Source: an uncultured Erysipelotrichaceae bacterium (lineage in GTDB: Bacteria > Bacillota_I > Bacilli_A > RFN20 > CAG-826). Taken from it: 60,815 bases of DNA. Under the pieces are notes generated by a model that worked only from the letters and a program-made list of their open reading frames with translations, did not search any database and had not been told where the DNA came from. The translations under genes and the position numbers were made by a program. The number at the start of each line of letters is the position of its first letter. Positions within the stretch are counted from its first letter, which is position 1. The DNA lies in NCBI GenBank assembly GCA_902800025.1, contig CADCDA010000004.1, positions 115,365 through 176,179 of the forward strand, read 5' to 3'. Positions 43,114 to 51,478 of this stretch are shown here, piece after piece.

Positions 43114-43989
43114 ATGGCAAAACAACAATTATCAGGAAGATTTAAAAGCAAGAGAATATCTTGGACCGATGAAGAGCTTAGAATCACTCTTGGCTACTAT
43201 TACTTCATTTATGAACATAATACAAGAGAGCATGACTACGAGCTTTTTACAATTCATCTAAGAAAGATGACTGGGAACAATAGATCTTTTGGAAGTGTCG
43301 GTGTTAGATTTGGTAATTTTAATTCAGTTAATCCTGCGAAAAGCGGGACTGGTTTTAAAGGCGGAGACAAAAAATGTAAGCCAATTTGGGATGCGTGTAT
43401 TAACAAAGACGGGACACCAAAAACTAGCTTCATTAAGGAATTTATGGATTTTATTCAAACCTATGGCGGAAATAATAAAATCTATGAACCATTTGTAAAA
43501 AAGTACAAACAATATTTAAAAACTACCGGAAAAGCAATTGAAGATGATGATTCTGATGATGTGGTAACTACAGATGATGTGGATCAGAGCGAATCGTTTG
43601 GTGCTCCTGAATATAAAATTGAACCAAAACCACAATCAACTAATGTTGTATCAAAGAAGTATACACGTGATGCATATAAAGCTAAGAAAGCTATATTTAA
43701 CGCGGGGTATGAATGTAATATCGATAAAACCCATGTATCTTTTAAAACTAAATCTGGAAAGAACTATATGGAAGCCCATCATTTAATTCCTATTGGTGCT
43801 CAGGACGATTTCAATAATAGTTTGGATGTTGATGCAAATATTGTCTGTTTGTGTCCTAATTGCCATAGAAAATTGCATCATGGAGCAAACATCGATAATG
43901 AACTACTCAAACTATTTAACGATAGGAAAGATGGATTGAAGAAGTCGGGCATAGATATTACCTTTGACGACTTAAAGAAGTACTATTGA
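43114..43989 (+). CDS. HNH endonuclease
   Basis: A 291-residue protein with a C-terminal HNH site: MEAHHLIPIGA, then NIVCLCPNCHRKLHHG (zinc CxxC plus catalytic His). The N-terminal region (SWTDEELRITLGYYYFIYEH... FGSVGVRFGNF) is the DNA-recognition-like segment found in front of HNH domains of restriction enzymes. An acidic linker with DDDSDDVV separates them. It is the last gene of the operon, 14 nt after AIPR, and followed by a terminator. It may be a second nuclease acting on unmethylated or on modified DNA. Confidence 0.87.
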   Translation: MAKQQLSGRFKSKRISWTDEELRITLGYYYFIYEHNTREHDYELFTIHLRKMTGNNRSFGSVGVRFGNFNSVNPAKSGTGFKGGDKKCKPIWDACINKDGTPKTSFIKEFMDFIQTYGGNNKIYEPFVKKYKQYLKTTGKAIEDDDSDDVVTTDDVDQSESFGAPEYKIEPKPQSTNVVSKKYTRDAYKAKKAIFNAGYECNIDKTHVSFKTKSGKNYMEAHHLIPIGAQDDFNNSLDVDANIVCLCPNCHRKLHHGANIDNELLKLFNDRKDGLKKSGIDITFDDLKKYY

Positions 43990-44003
43990 TTATTACTAGA
44001 ACG

Positions 44004-44027
44004 GCGGAGCGATCCGCTTTTCTTTTT
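44004..44027 (+). terminator. Terminator of the defence operon
   Basis: GCGGA-GCGA-TCCGC: GNRA-type loop, 5-bp stem, then TTTTCTTTTT. Confidence 0.88.
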
Positions 44028-44088
44028 GAAAGCAAACACTGTTACAGGGAATATGTTTTTCATAATAAAAATGGTGTAAAAATGACAA

Positions 44089-44206
44089 TTAAGCATAGCT
44101 TAGTAACCAAAACATACTGAAAAAAACTATCGGTGTATACAACGCTCGCACCCCGTATCAGGGAATAGGATATGCTTAAAAGATGCAAATTTTCTTTGCA
44201 TTTATT
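44089..44206 (+). ncRNA. Candidate structured RNA element, copy C
   Basis: P1 is a perfect 9-bp pairing TTAAGCATA (44089-44097) with TATGCTTAA (44171-44179). Inside are AAGC/GCTT, the block GTAACCAAAAC (44103-44113) and the block CAGGGAATA (44159-44167). A terminator hairpin ATGCAAA/TTTGCAT (44183-44201) with TTATT follows. A possible promoter TGTAAAAAT ends just upstream. Blocks and order match copies at 29.1 kb (minus) and 48.5 kb (plus). An extra partial block ACAGGGAATATGTTTTTC lies at 44044-44061. Confidence 0.5.
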
Positions 44207-44350
44207 ATATAAATATAATAATTCGTTAATGCTAAATTGAATAGGTGACGGCAATATGCTGTTTTTCTTATTAAGTATTCGCTTACTATGACACATAATA
44301 CTTTTGAGTTTGTGCGATTAGCGTGTTAAATATTTACATAATAAAAATTG

Positions 44351-44430
44351 TCGAAAAGCATGCACCGTATAATTATTTAACTATCGAAAAACATGCATAA
44401 ACTATAAAAATATATGTCGAAAAACATGCA
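44351..44430 (+). repeat. Three 14-bp direct repeats with exact 33-bp period
   Basis: TCGAAAAgCATGCA at 44351 and TCGAAAAACATGCA at 44384 and 44417, separated by 19-bp AT-rich spacers, ending 54 bp before the ATG of the DUF4143 ATPase gene. The regular period and location suggest iteron-like or operator binding sites. The spacers contain -10-like TATAAT (44368) and TATAAA. They are too few and too short to be a CRISPR array. Confidence 0.85.
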
Positions 44431-44484
44431 AATTTATTGATTATTTAATGCGATTGTGCAACATTATTATTGAGGTGTCTTATT

Positions 44485-45825
44485 ATGGATTTAAAAAGAA
44501 AAATATTTAACGAATTATTAATGTGGAAAAAAAATAAAGAAAAAGAATGCCTTATTTTATACGGCCCAAGACAAGTTGGCAAAACTACAATTGTGGAGAG
44601 ACTCGGCGAGACATATGAGAGTTTTATTAAAATTGATTTTGTTCAATCGCCACACCTTAAAAAAATATTTCAATTAAATAAGGATGATGAAGTTGAACTT
44701 TCTAGCGAGAACATTTTGAAAAGAATTACCGCTAACATGCGTGATGCAAAATTAGTACCTGGCAACACTCTTATTTTCATTGATGAGATACAAAAATGCG
44801 GTGAAGCAAGAACAGCATTAAAATATTTGGCAAATGATTCAAGATATGACGTTATTGCTTCAGGATCACTTTTAGGACTTGCGTATGGACAAGATGATGA
44901 TCCAGAAGTAAATGAACCAGATTCTATTCCTGTGGGTTTTGAAAAGCCATTAACAATGTATTCATTAGACTTTGAAGAGTTTTTGTGGGCTTATGGTTAT
45001 TCAGAAGAAAAAATAAAATATCTTAAAGAATTTTACGAGAATAACGAATTAGTACCTTCTGAAATTAATAATAAATACGAAGAATTGTTTAGAGAATTTA
45101 TGGTGGTTGGCGGAATGCCTGAAGTCGTTTCAACATTCATGGAGACAAAAGATTTTAATAAGGTTCAAGAAGTTCAAGACAAGATTATAAAAGATTATTG
45201 GAATGATATTGCTCTTCATGCAAAAGGAGTTGAAAAAGTTAAGGTTAGAAAGTGCTTTGATTCTGTTCCTAGACAGCTCAGCAAAGAAAATAAAAAATTC
45301 CAGTATTCAAAAGTAGAAAGTGGAAAAACTGGTAGATATTTTTCTAATAGTATTCAATGGCTAAAGGATTCTGGCCTGGTGAATGTTTGTTATAATGTTT
45401 ATGAGCCATATATTCCTCTCGTAGGAAATGAAATAGAAGACATGTTTAAACTTTATTATCACGACACTGGTTTATTGTGTTCGATTTATGGATTTGAAAC
45501 AAAACTGGCTATTTTAAACAACACAATTAAAGGCAACGCAAAAGGTGGTATTTATGAAAACGTTATTGGTGAGTTGTTGGTTAAAAAAGGGCATAAACTA
45601 CATTATATCAAAAACGATAACTCAATAATGGAAATAGAATTTTTAATAGAAAAGAATGGTGAAGTTCTTCCTGTGGAAGTTAAAGCCGGAAATGATACAA
45701 CTATATCGTTGAATTACTTTGTTGAAAAATGGAAACCATCAATAGCCTATAAATTCATTAAAGGCAATATCGGCTTTAATTCTCCAAAAAAGACCATTCC
45801 TCATTACATGATTATGTTTTTATAA
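44485..45825 (+). CDS. AAA+ ATPase with DUF4143 domain
   Basis: A 446-residue protein with Walker A GPRQVGKTT (~27-35), Walker B TLIFIDEIQ (~95-103), sensor-like ASGSLLGLAYG, and a C-terminal DUF4143 domain ending in a restriction-fold-like segment EIEFLIEKNGEVLPVEVKAG (E...E-V-K). These ATPases are abundant, often in multiple copies in host-associated bacteria, and their role is unknown. ATG 44485 has GAGGTG seven bases upstream. It is preceded by three 33-bp-period repeats and followed after 15 nt by the primase-helicase gene. Confidence 0.88.
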   Translation: MDLKRKIFNELLMWKKNKEKECLILYGPRQVGKTTIVERLGETYESFIKIDFVQSPHLKKIFQLNKDDEVELSSENILKRITANMRDAKLVPGNTLIFIDEIQKCGEARTALKYLANDSRYDVIASGSLLGLAYGQDDDPEVNEPDSIPVGFEKPLTMYSLDFEEFLWAYGYSEEKIKYLKEFYENNELVPSEINNKYEELFREFMVVGGMPEVVSTFMETKDFNKVQEVQDKIIKDYWNDIALHAKGVEKVKVRKCFDSVPRQLSKENKKFQYSKVESGKTGRYFSNSIQWLKDSGLVNVCYNVYEPYIPLVGNEIEDMFKLYYHDTGLLCSIYGFETKLAILNNTIKGNAKGGIYENVIGELLVKKGHKLHYIKNDNSIMEIEFLIEKNGEVLPVEVKAGNDTTISLNYFVEKWKPSIAYKFIKGNIGFNSPKKTIPHYMIMFL

Positions 45826-45840
45826 TTATCAATTTTTAAT

Positions 45841-48513
45841 ATGGATAATAAAGATGAATTAATTGCAAAGTTAAAAAGAGAAAACGCTTATCTTAAATCG
45901 CTTCTTGAACAAAACGGCATTTCATACGGAGAGCCGAAGGAAATAAAGCAATATAACTTTTCTGATGAGGAAAAAATAGACCTTTATTTATCTTATTTTG
46001 TTGGAAGAGACGATATTTTTGCTTATGAGTATTACACCAAAGAAAATAAAAGAATGTTTTCTCCTGCTTGCAAATCTAGGCCAAACTTAACTGGATATTG
46101 TCCATTTAAATGCAGCGAATGTTTGAATAAACAATATGTTGGAATAACTGCTAAAGATATCAAAAGACACTTACTTGGAAATGACACATTTGGAATTTAC
46201 CCATTATTAAAAGGGGATTTTTGCCAACTATTGTCGGTTGATTTTGATGATGATGATTTTAAAGATAGTGCAAAAGCTTTTTCTTATGTTTGCAAAAAGC
46301 ACAATTTAGATAATCTTATAGAAATATCTTCATCAGGATGTGGTGCCCATGTTTGGTTGTTCTTTGATAAACCAATTAAAGCCGCTAAAGCAAGAAGGCT
46401 TGGTACTTTTCTGATTTATGAAGCCATGGATTCATCAAAAGGAATAAATTTTGATTCGTTAGATAGAATGTTTCCCTCTCAAGACTACGTTCCAAATAAA
46501 GGATATGGAAATCTAATAGCGCTACCCTTACAAGGAAGAAAAGCTATTGATGGAAAAACCATTTTTGTAGATGAAAATTTTGTTCCTTACGATTTAAAAA
46601 ACCAAATTAACATTTTAGCGAGCATTAAGAAAGTTACCGAGGAAGAAGTAGATGCGCTTTTGAACGAATATAAAGAAGCCGATTTCTTTCCTTTATTAAA
46701 TAAAAATGTCCTCAAAAATATAAAACTGAATCGAACCGATTTCGACAAAAGAATCATTGTTATCAAGCAAAATGAAATATTGGTTCCTAAAGCAGCATTG
46801 AATGACAGAAGTATCAAATTTATATATAGATTAGCGAGTCTCCCTAATCCAAAATATTACGAAGCACAAAAGAACAGAATATCTACATATAACATTCCTA
46901 GAATTCAACAGCTATATCACGAAGACGAATCTTTTGTTTATCTTCCAAGAGGGTGCTACGAAGATTTGGTTAAAGTTTTGAACTTCTTTGGGGTTGAAAT
47001 TATCGTTAAGGACAACCAAACATCTGGCGAAATGATAATGGTGTCATTCAATGGAAAGTTAAAAGATTATCAAAAAGATGGGCTTAATAAACTGATGAAA
47101 TATGATAATGGCCTGTTTGTTGCTCGTCCATCATATGGCAAAACGGTAACCGCGATTGCACTAATTGCTGAGTTAAAATTAAACACCTTGATTATTGTCC
47201 CGAATCTAACTTTGCTAACTCAATGGAAAGAAAGATTAAACACATTTATAAATGTTGGGTATGATTTTAAAAAAGAAAAAGATAAATTCGGTCAATACAG
47301 TGGTAGCAAAAAGACATTAACAAACAAAATAGATGTTGCATGTATTGATTCTCTTTTAGGAGAAGAGGGGACTGAACTATTAAAAAAATATGGTGTTGTA
47401 ATTCTTGATGAGGTTCACCATATTGCTGCTACGTCGTATGAACAGGCTGTAAGAAAGTGTTACAGCAAATACTTATATGGATTCACTGCTACTCCAAAAA
47501 GAAGCGATAAAAACGAGAAGATTATTTATAAAACCATTGGCGATATTAGATATCAATACAAAGATGACGATAGTGATTTGGATAAAGTTTTAAAGCCAGA
47601 ATTCACATCTTTTACGTTTTCATCTCTTGAAAAAACAACGCCGTATTCAGATATGCTTTCAGCTTTATTAATGGACGACGAAAGAAACAACAGAATTGTT
47701 AATGATATTAAGAAAGCATTCAAAGAAAAGAAAAATATAATTGTTTTGACAGACCGAATAGATCATATCAATCTTTTGAAAAATGAATTAAATGACATTG
47801 ATAATGTTTTTGTGATTAATGGCCAACTATCCTCAAGTGAAAAGAAACAATTTTTCTACAATGTTGAAAAGGCAAATAAAGGATTTGTGATTATTTCAAC
47901 TGGCAAATATATTGGTGAAGGATTTGATGAAAAGAAACTGAATACTTTATTTATAGTTTCTCCTTTTAGATGGAATGGAACTCTTGAACAATATGTTGGT
48001 CGATTACATAGAACGGACGAAAACAAAGAAGAAGTCGAAGTTCATGATTACGTTGATATCAACATTAAAATGTTTGAAAAGATGTATCACGAACGTTTGA
48101 GAGGCTACAAAAGGCTTGGTTATGTTATATGTGGTGATGAAGTAGTGTTTGAAAGGAAAATATATTCTACAAACGATTATAGAAACAAATTGTTCGAAGA
48201 TTTAAAAGAATGTAAAAAAGAAATGGATCTCATCATAAACGATTTCAACAATGTTGAACTAAATGAAATCTTAGATTTACACAATGATATTAAAATATTC
48301 ACTAAATCGAACAACACAATTGAACACAAAAATGTATGTGGATTATACAAAACAAACCTCGAAATTAACGCTGTTATTATTGATCAAAAGATATTGTGGT
48401 ATGGAGGAATCAACCCCTTCAAAACAATTGCTTATAATGACTCCATAATGAGGATTAATGATAAATCAATTTGTGAAACGATACTTAAAGAAGCCAGAAA
48501 AGGTAATAAGTAA
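45841..48513 (+). CDS. TOTE-type primase-helicase (AEP + SF2)
   Basis: An 890-residue fusion: an N-terminal short coiled coil (ELIAKLKRENAYLKSLLEQN); a zinc-like segment CPFKCSEC; an archaeo-eukaryotic primase domain with metal motif LLSVDFDDDDF (~130-140) and SSSGCGAHVWLFF; and an SF2 helicase with Walker A PSYGKTVTA (~429-437), DEVHH (~523-527), GFTATPKR and TLEQYVGRLHR. This is the AEP-helicase of TOTE conflict systems, predicted from comparative genomics to act in defence or element conflict. No Shine-Dalgarno is seen at ATG 45841; TATAAT lies 14 nt upstream. A copy of the structured RNA element begins at its stop codon. Confidence 0.85.
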   Translation: MDNKDELIAKLKRENAYLKSLLEQNGISYGEPKEIKQYNFSDEEKIDLYLSYFVGRDDIFAYEYYTKENKRMFSPACKSRPNLTGYCPFKCSECLNKQYVGITAKDIKRHLLGNDTFGIYPLLKGDFCQLLSVDFDDDDFKDSAKAFSYVCKKHNLDNLIEISSSGCGAHVWLFFDKPIKAAKARRLGTFLIYEAMDSSKGINFDSLDRMFPSQDYVPNKGYGNLIALPLQGRKAIDGKTIFVDENFVPYDLKNQINILASIKKVTEEEVDALLNEYKEADFFPLLNKNVLKNIKLNRTDFDKRIIVIKQNEILVPKAALNDRSIKFIYRLASLPNPKYYEAQKNRISTYNIPRIQQLYHEDESFVYLPRGCYEDLVKVLNFFGVEIIVKDNQTSGEMIMVSFNGKLKDYQKDGLNKLMKYDNGLFVARPSYGKTVTAIALIAELKLNTLIIVPNLTLLTQWKERLNTFINVGYDFKKEKDKFGQYSGSKKTLTNKIDVACIDSLLGEEGTELLKKYGVVILDEVHHIAATSYEQAVRKCYSKYLYGFTATPKRSDKNEKIIYKTIGDIRYQYKDDDSDLDKVLKPEFTSFTFSSLEKTTPYSDMLSALLMDDERNNRIVNDIKKAFKEKKNIIVLTDRIDHINLLKNELNDIDNVFVINGQLSSSEKKQFFYNVEKANKGFVIISTGKYIGEGFDEKKLNTLFIVSPFRWNGTLEQYVGRLHRTDENKEEVEVHDYVDINIKMFEKMYHERLRGYKRLGYVICGDEVVFERKIYSTNDYRNKLFEDLKECKKEMDLIINDFNNVELNEILDLHNDIKIFTKSNNTIEHKNVCGLYKTNLEINAVIIDQKILWYGGINPFKTIAYNDSIMRINDKSICETILKEARKGNK

Positions 48514-48609
48514 TTATTTTTTATAATACAAATGTATTATAAACCAAGACAAAAATCAGGTAGTCGCAGGGAACATATTTTAACTGCTTACTATCATAGA
48601 TAGTATTTT
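48507..48609 (+). ncRNA. Candidate structured RNA element, copy B
   Basis: P1 TAAGTA (48507-48512) pairs with TGCTTA (48585-48590) through one G-U that replaces the G-C of copies A and C. A 9-bp hairpin TATAATACA/TGTATTATA (48522-48541) follows, then AACCAAGAC (48542-48550), a variable segment, CAGGGAACA (48567-48575 region), AACTGCTTA, and the terminator hairpin TACTATC-ATA-GATAGTA with TTTT. The P1 5' strand overlaps the stop codon of the primase-helicase gene, so the element could form in the 3' UTR. Confidence 0.5.
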
Positions 48610-48720
48610 AAAATAGTTTTATTCGTTACTTAATTATACTGGTAGTGGTTCTTTATTATATAAACAATATTAAAAATGTTATTAATATGAAAAAAGTTCC
48701 TTTTTATTGGAACTTAATTC
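48610..48720. other. AT-rich spacer between convergent genes
   Basis: No gene. Short AT repeats and an A/T-rich terminator-like stretch (GGAACTTTTTTC region near 48690-48716) serve the convergent SHOCT-protein gene. Nothing else is supported. Confidence 0.3.
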
Positions 48721-49623
48721 TTATTCTTCTTCCTCTTCGATTGCTTGTTTTTGCTTGTAATACTCTTCTTCAGAGATTTTACCATCACGTTTCATCAAGT
48801 TTAGTTTAATTAGACGTGTGATCTTATCATCTTTCTTATCATCAATAGGAGAGTCTTTAATAGAAGTAGTTTGTATATTACTTAATGTTGGATTAGATGT
48901 ACCAGTAACGGGTTTCATTTTAACAATTTTATATGTCGCTTTATTTTGTGATGCGTTATAACCATATATTGCGGTTACTGCGATAGAGAAGAGTAAATAG
49001 AATGAGCCTGCTGCCCAGCTTATAGGAGTGTTATCTCCGGTTATACCCATAGACGCAAAGCTTAATACGAGACTTAATAACATTGTGGAACCAGATAATA
49101 GACCAAAGATACAAACATATAAGTCATCTACTTCTCTTTTCTTTAGGACATAGGAAACGATTCCAAAAATAATAGAGACTCCTAATAAGATGATTTGAAT
49201 GATATCAAGGATACCAAGGTTATAGGCTTCTGGATTTTGATCATGTAATATTTTGAATTCCCATGAGGACATTATTAATGATGTTAGACTATATGAGATA
49301 ATGAAAAATACAAAATAGGGATATGATTCATCTGAATCTGATAAATAATGGGCGATTAAAAGAATAATACCTATTAATATGTTTACACCATAGAACACAT
49401 ATGAAGTTACAAAAAATGGTGTGATGGTTTTTGTGATATACATATATAAAACGTATGCTTCATGAGTAGGGACATATGGATATCTTATACTATTATATTC
49501 AGCGATGAACTCCTTAAATGGAACATATGATTCCGCGGTGATAACAATTGATAGGACAAAACCCACAATCATAAAGACAGTGGCTAACATGTACATTGGT
49601 TTTTGTAATTGTATTCTTCTCAT
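48721..49623 (-). CDS. Membrane protein with C-terminal SHOCT domain
   Basis: A 300-residue membrane protein with about seven hydrophobic segments in the first ~230 residues. The cytoplasmic C-terminus ends in a SHOCT-type short helical pair (ITRLIKLNLMKRDGKISEEEYYKQKQAI) and a polyglutamate tail. SHOCT motifs are short oligomerisation modules at protein ends. The hydrophobic part is not a recognised transporter. AGGTA before the ATG is weak. Divergent from the next small surface-protein gene. Confidence 0.75.
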   Translation of the reverse strand: MRRIQLQKPMYMLATVFMIVGFVLSIVITAESYVPFKEFIAEYNSIRYPYVPTHEAYVLYMYITKTITPFFVTSYVFYGVNILIGIILLIAHYLSDSDESYPYFVFFIISYSLTSLIMSSWEFKILHDQNPEAYNLGILDIIQIILLGVSIIFGIVSYVLKKREVDDLYVCIFGLLSGSTMLLSLVLSFASMGITGDNTPISWAAGSFYLLFSIAVTAIYGYNASQNKATYKIVKMKPVTGTSNPTLSNIQTTSIKDSPIDDKKDDKITRLIKLNLMKRDGKISEEEYYKQKQAIEEEEE

Positions 49624-49725
49624 AGTGTGTACCTGTATATATGGATATTATTATTATTTTTCATGATGATTGCAAAACTTTTTGTTACTTATCCGAGTAG
49701 CGTTTTTCTATTTATTTCCTCTATG

Positions 49726-49734
49726 TGATATCAT
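49726..49734 (+). promoter_or_regulatory. Extended -10 promoter, leaderless
   Basis: TGATATCAT ends 7 nt before ATG 49742; no Shine-Dalgarno is present. Confidence 0.55.
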
Positions 49735-49741
49735 TACATTG

Positions 49742-50305
49742 ATGATTACCACAAATAGACCAGCCAAAGATAATGACAAAGAAAAAAAGAAAAAGAACCT
49801 GTTTCTTTATGCTTTATTTATTCTTTTAGCGATACTTGCTATCGTTATCACTCTGATTTTCTTATTGCCATCATTGATGAAGAAAAATGATGGTGTTATA
49901 AGACAACGAGTGATAACTCCTAATGATATTACATCGACTACTACTATGGACGTTGATGGATCATTAACATTTACATATGAAGATGGAGATATAAAAGAGA
50001 ATATAAAGATATCCACTGGTGCTTCTAACTATGATATAGGGGATTATAATAATCCTTTATATCTTTACTCTATGAGTGACACTCATGAGTATATATTTGA
50101 AATAGAGTATACAGTTATTGGACTATCATATAAGAACATTAGTTTTACTATAGAGTTATCAGATACTTCAGGAAACAATAAGAACACTCTTCCTCCTAGT
50201 AGTTATACATCTATAGATATTAGTAATGGTAAAAAGATGTCATATACCTCTAGTGGTGGTGAGTTAACCATCTGGGGTGTCACAATCAGTTATAGTGTTA
50301 TTTAA
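49742..50305 (+). CDS. Membrane-anchored extracytoplasmic protein, unknown
   Basis: A 187-residue protein with a basic N-terminus (KDNDKEKKKKN), one transmembrane anchor (~20-43) and a beta-rich extracytoplasmic part of about 140 residues. I place the start at ATG 49742 on the basis of the extended -10 immediately upstream; the open frame reaches further but lacks a start signal. It forms a possible pair with the next surface-protein gene 94 nt downstream. No family recognised. Confidence 0.65.
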   Translation: MITTNRPAKDNDKEKKKKNLFLYALFILLAILAIVITLIFLLPSLMKKNDGVIRQRVITPNDITSTTTMDVDGSLTFTYEDGDIKENIKISTGASNYDIGDYNNPLYLYSMSDTHEYIFEIEYTVIGLSYKNISFTIELSDTSGNNKNTLPPSSYTSIDISNGKKMSYTSSGGELTIWGVTISYSVI

Positions 50306-50399
50306 TAAAGATGACGCGACATTTTGAGAAGTTGGGTTTTCTTTACACATAATGATATCCATGATATTGTTATCACAACCTTTGAAAGGAACACAGTGT

Positions 50400-51299
50400 A
50401 TGTTTATGAAAAGAGCGATTAGATTTTTACCCACGTTATTTCTTTTACCGTTATTAGGACTTATTCCTAATGGACAAAGAATAGAGAAAGCAGAAGCAAT
50501 ATCTACAAGTTATAGATACTTCATTGTGGATGGAAACAACAAGAATGGATTTGAAAATAACGCTACTAACGTTGGTTATAATTCATTATCTGCTCCATAT
50601 AGATTTGTTGAATCTGATGGAAAATATAAAATTCAGTCGACAACTGATACAACCAAGTACTTATATATGAATCCATTAGCGAGCGAAACAATTACTTTTT
50701 CTGCTGAAGGATCTCAACCAAGTGGATATGTTAATGAATTCACAATAGGTGAATATAACAACAAACACTATATCAAGGTATATGGAAAATCGTTCTATTT
50801 GTATCCAAGAACAAATAACTGGAAGTCATATGACTCTAACCACACTAGTGATAGCACTTGTTTGTTGAATATCTTCTCGGTTGAAGAAGATGCTGCTCCT
50901 TTTGTTACAGCGATGAACAACATCGCTTGTACTGATTTAGTTAATGGACCAAAAAAGACTGATGAAAACAGTTGGGAAAGTGCCTCTACCGCTTTTAACG
51001 ATTTACAGCAACCAACAAAGAACTATTTAAAGACACTTGCTAGTGATAAAACTGAAGGCACGATTGATACAGTAGAAAAAGCTTTAGCGAAGTATGATTA
51101 TATTGTTAATAAGTATAATAAGTTAACTACTCAATACACCGAGTTTATTGATGGAAGAGACACTAGTGGATTAGTGGTTTCTACTGGAGTTAAATCATTT
51201 AATTCAGTAGTGAGTAATACTCCTATTATTATTGCTACAGTGTTAGTGGCTACTTTATCACTTATATCAGTATTATTAGTAAAGAAGAAAAACAAATAA
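50400..51299 (+). CDS. Secreted/surface protein with C-terminal membrane anchor
   Basis: A 299-residue precursor with a signal peptide (KRAIRFLPTLFLLPLLGL, cleavage near EKAEA), an extracellular part of ~230 residues, and a C-terminal transmembrane segment (TPIIIATVLVATLSLISVLL) followed by KKKNK. The end looks like a sorting signal, but no LPxTG-type motif precedes it, so it is probably a plain tail-anchored exoprotein. AAAGGA lies nine bases before ATG 50400. Function unknown. Confidence 0.72.
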   Translation: MFMKRAIRFLPTLFLLPLLGLIPNGQRIEKAEAISTSYRYFIVDGNNKNGFENNATNVGYNSLSAPYRFVESDGKYKIQSTTDTTKYLYMNPLASETITFSAEGSQPSGYVNEFTIGEYNNKHYIKVYGKSFYLYPRTNNWKSYDSNHTSDSTCLLNIFSVEEDAAPFVTAMNNIACTDLVNGPKKTDENSWESASTAFNDLQQPTKNYLKTLASDKTEGTIDTVEKALAKYDYIVNKYNKLTTQYTEFIDGRDTSGLVVSTGVKSFNSVVSNTPIIIATVLVATLSLISVLLVKKKNK

Positions 51300-51334
51300 T
51301 AATTGATTCTTGCTTGTTTTTAATCTTTTAAGGA

Positions 51335-51366
51335 CTCATTTTATAGGTATAACCTATAAGAATGAG
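51335..51366. repeat. 13-bp inverted repeat
   Basis: CTCATT-TTATAGG pairs with CCTATAA-(G)-AATGAG around TATAA, with one bulged base. It lies between the surface-protein gene and the AbiE pair; there is no T-run, so a DNA-binding site or weak terminator is possible. Confidence 0.5.
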
Positions 51367-51443
51367 AGAACTATTGAGCCGATTTGCTTAAAAAATACCT
51401 AATTATCAGCCAAATATAAAATATACCAACTTACAAGTAAAAC

Positions 51444-51472
51444 TTTACATATGTGTTTAGTTGTGCTTAAAT
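51444..51472 (+). promoter_or_regulatory. Promoter of the AbiE operon (leaderless)
   Basis: TTTACA (51444) - 17 nt - TTAAAT (51467), with TG at 51464; the -10 ends 6 nt before ATG 51479, and there is no ribosome site. Confidence 0.55.
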
Positions 51473-51478
51473 TATGGT

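Noticed and set aside
44060-44296. 78-residue minus-strand protein
   Set aside because: It lies across the structured element at 44.1 kb, has no ribosome site and shows no recognisable domain.
44351-44430. Mini CRISPR array
   Set aside because: Only three 14-bp repeats with 19-bp AT-rich spacers, no cas genes, repeats too short and no dyad of CRISPR type.
29059-48590. Copies A and B of the repeated element as attL/attR of an island
   Set aside because: They are inverted relative to each other and each carries RNA-like terminators; attachment sites of one integration event would be direct repeats. Copies C and B are direct but no recombinase lies between them.
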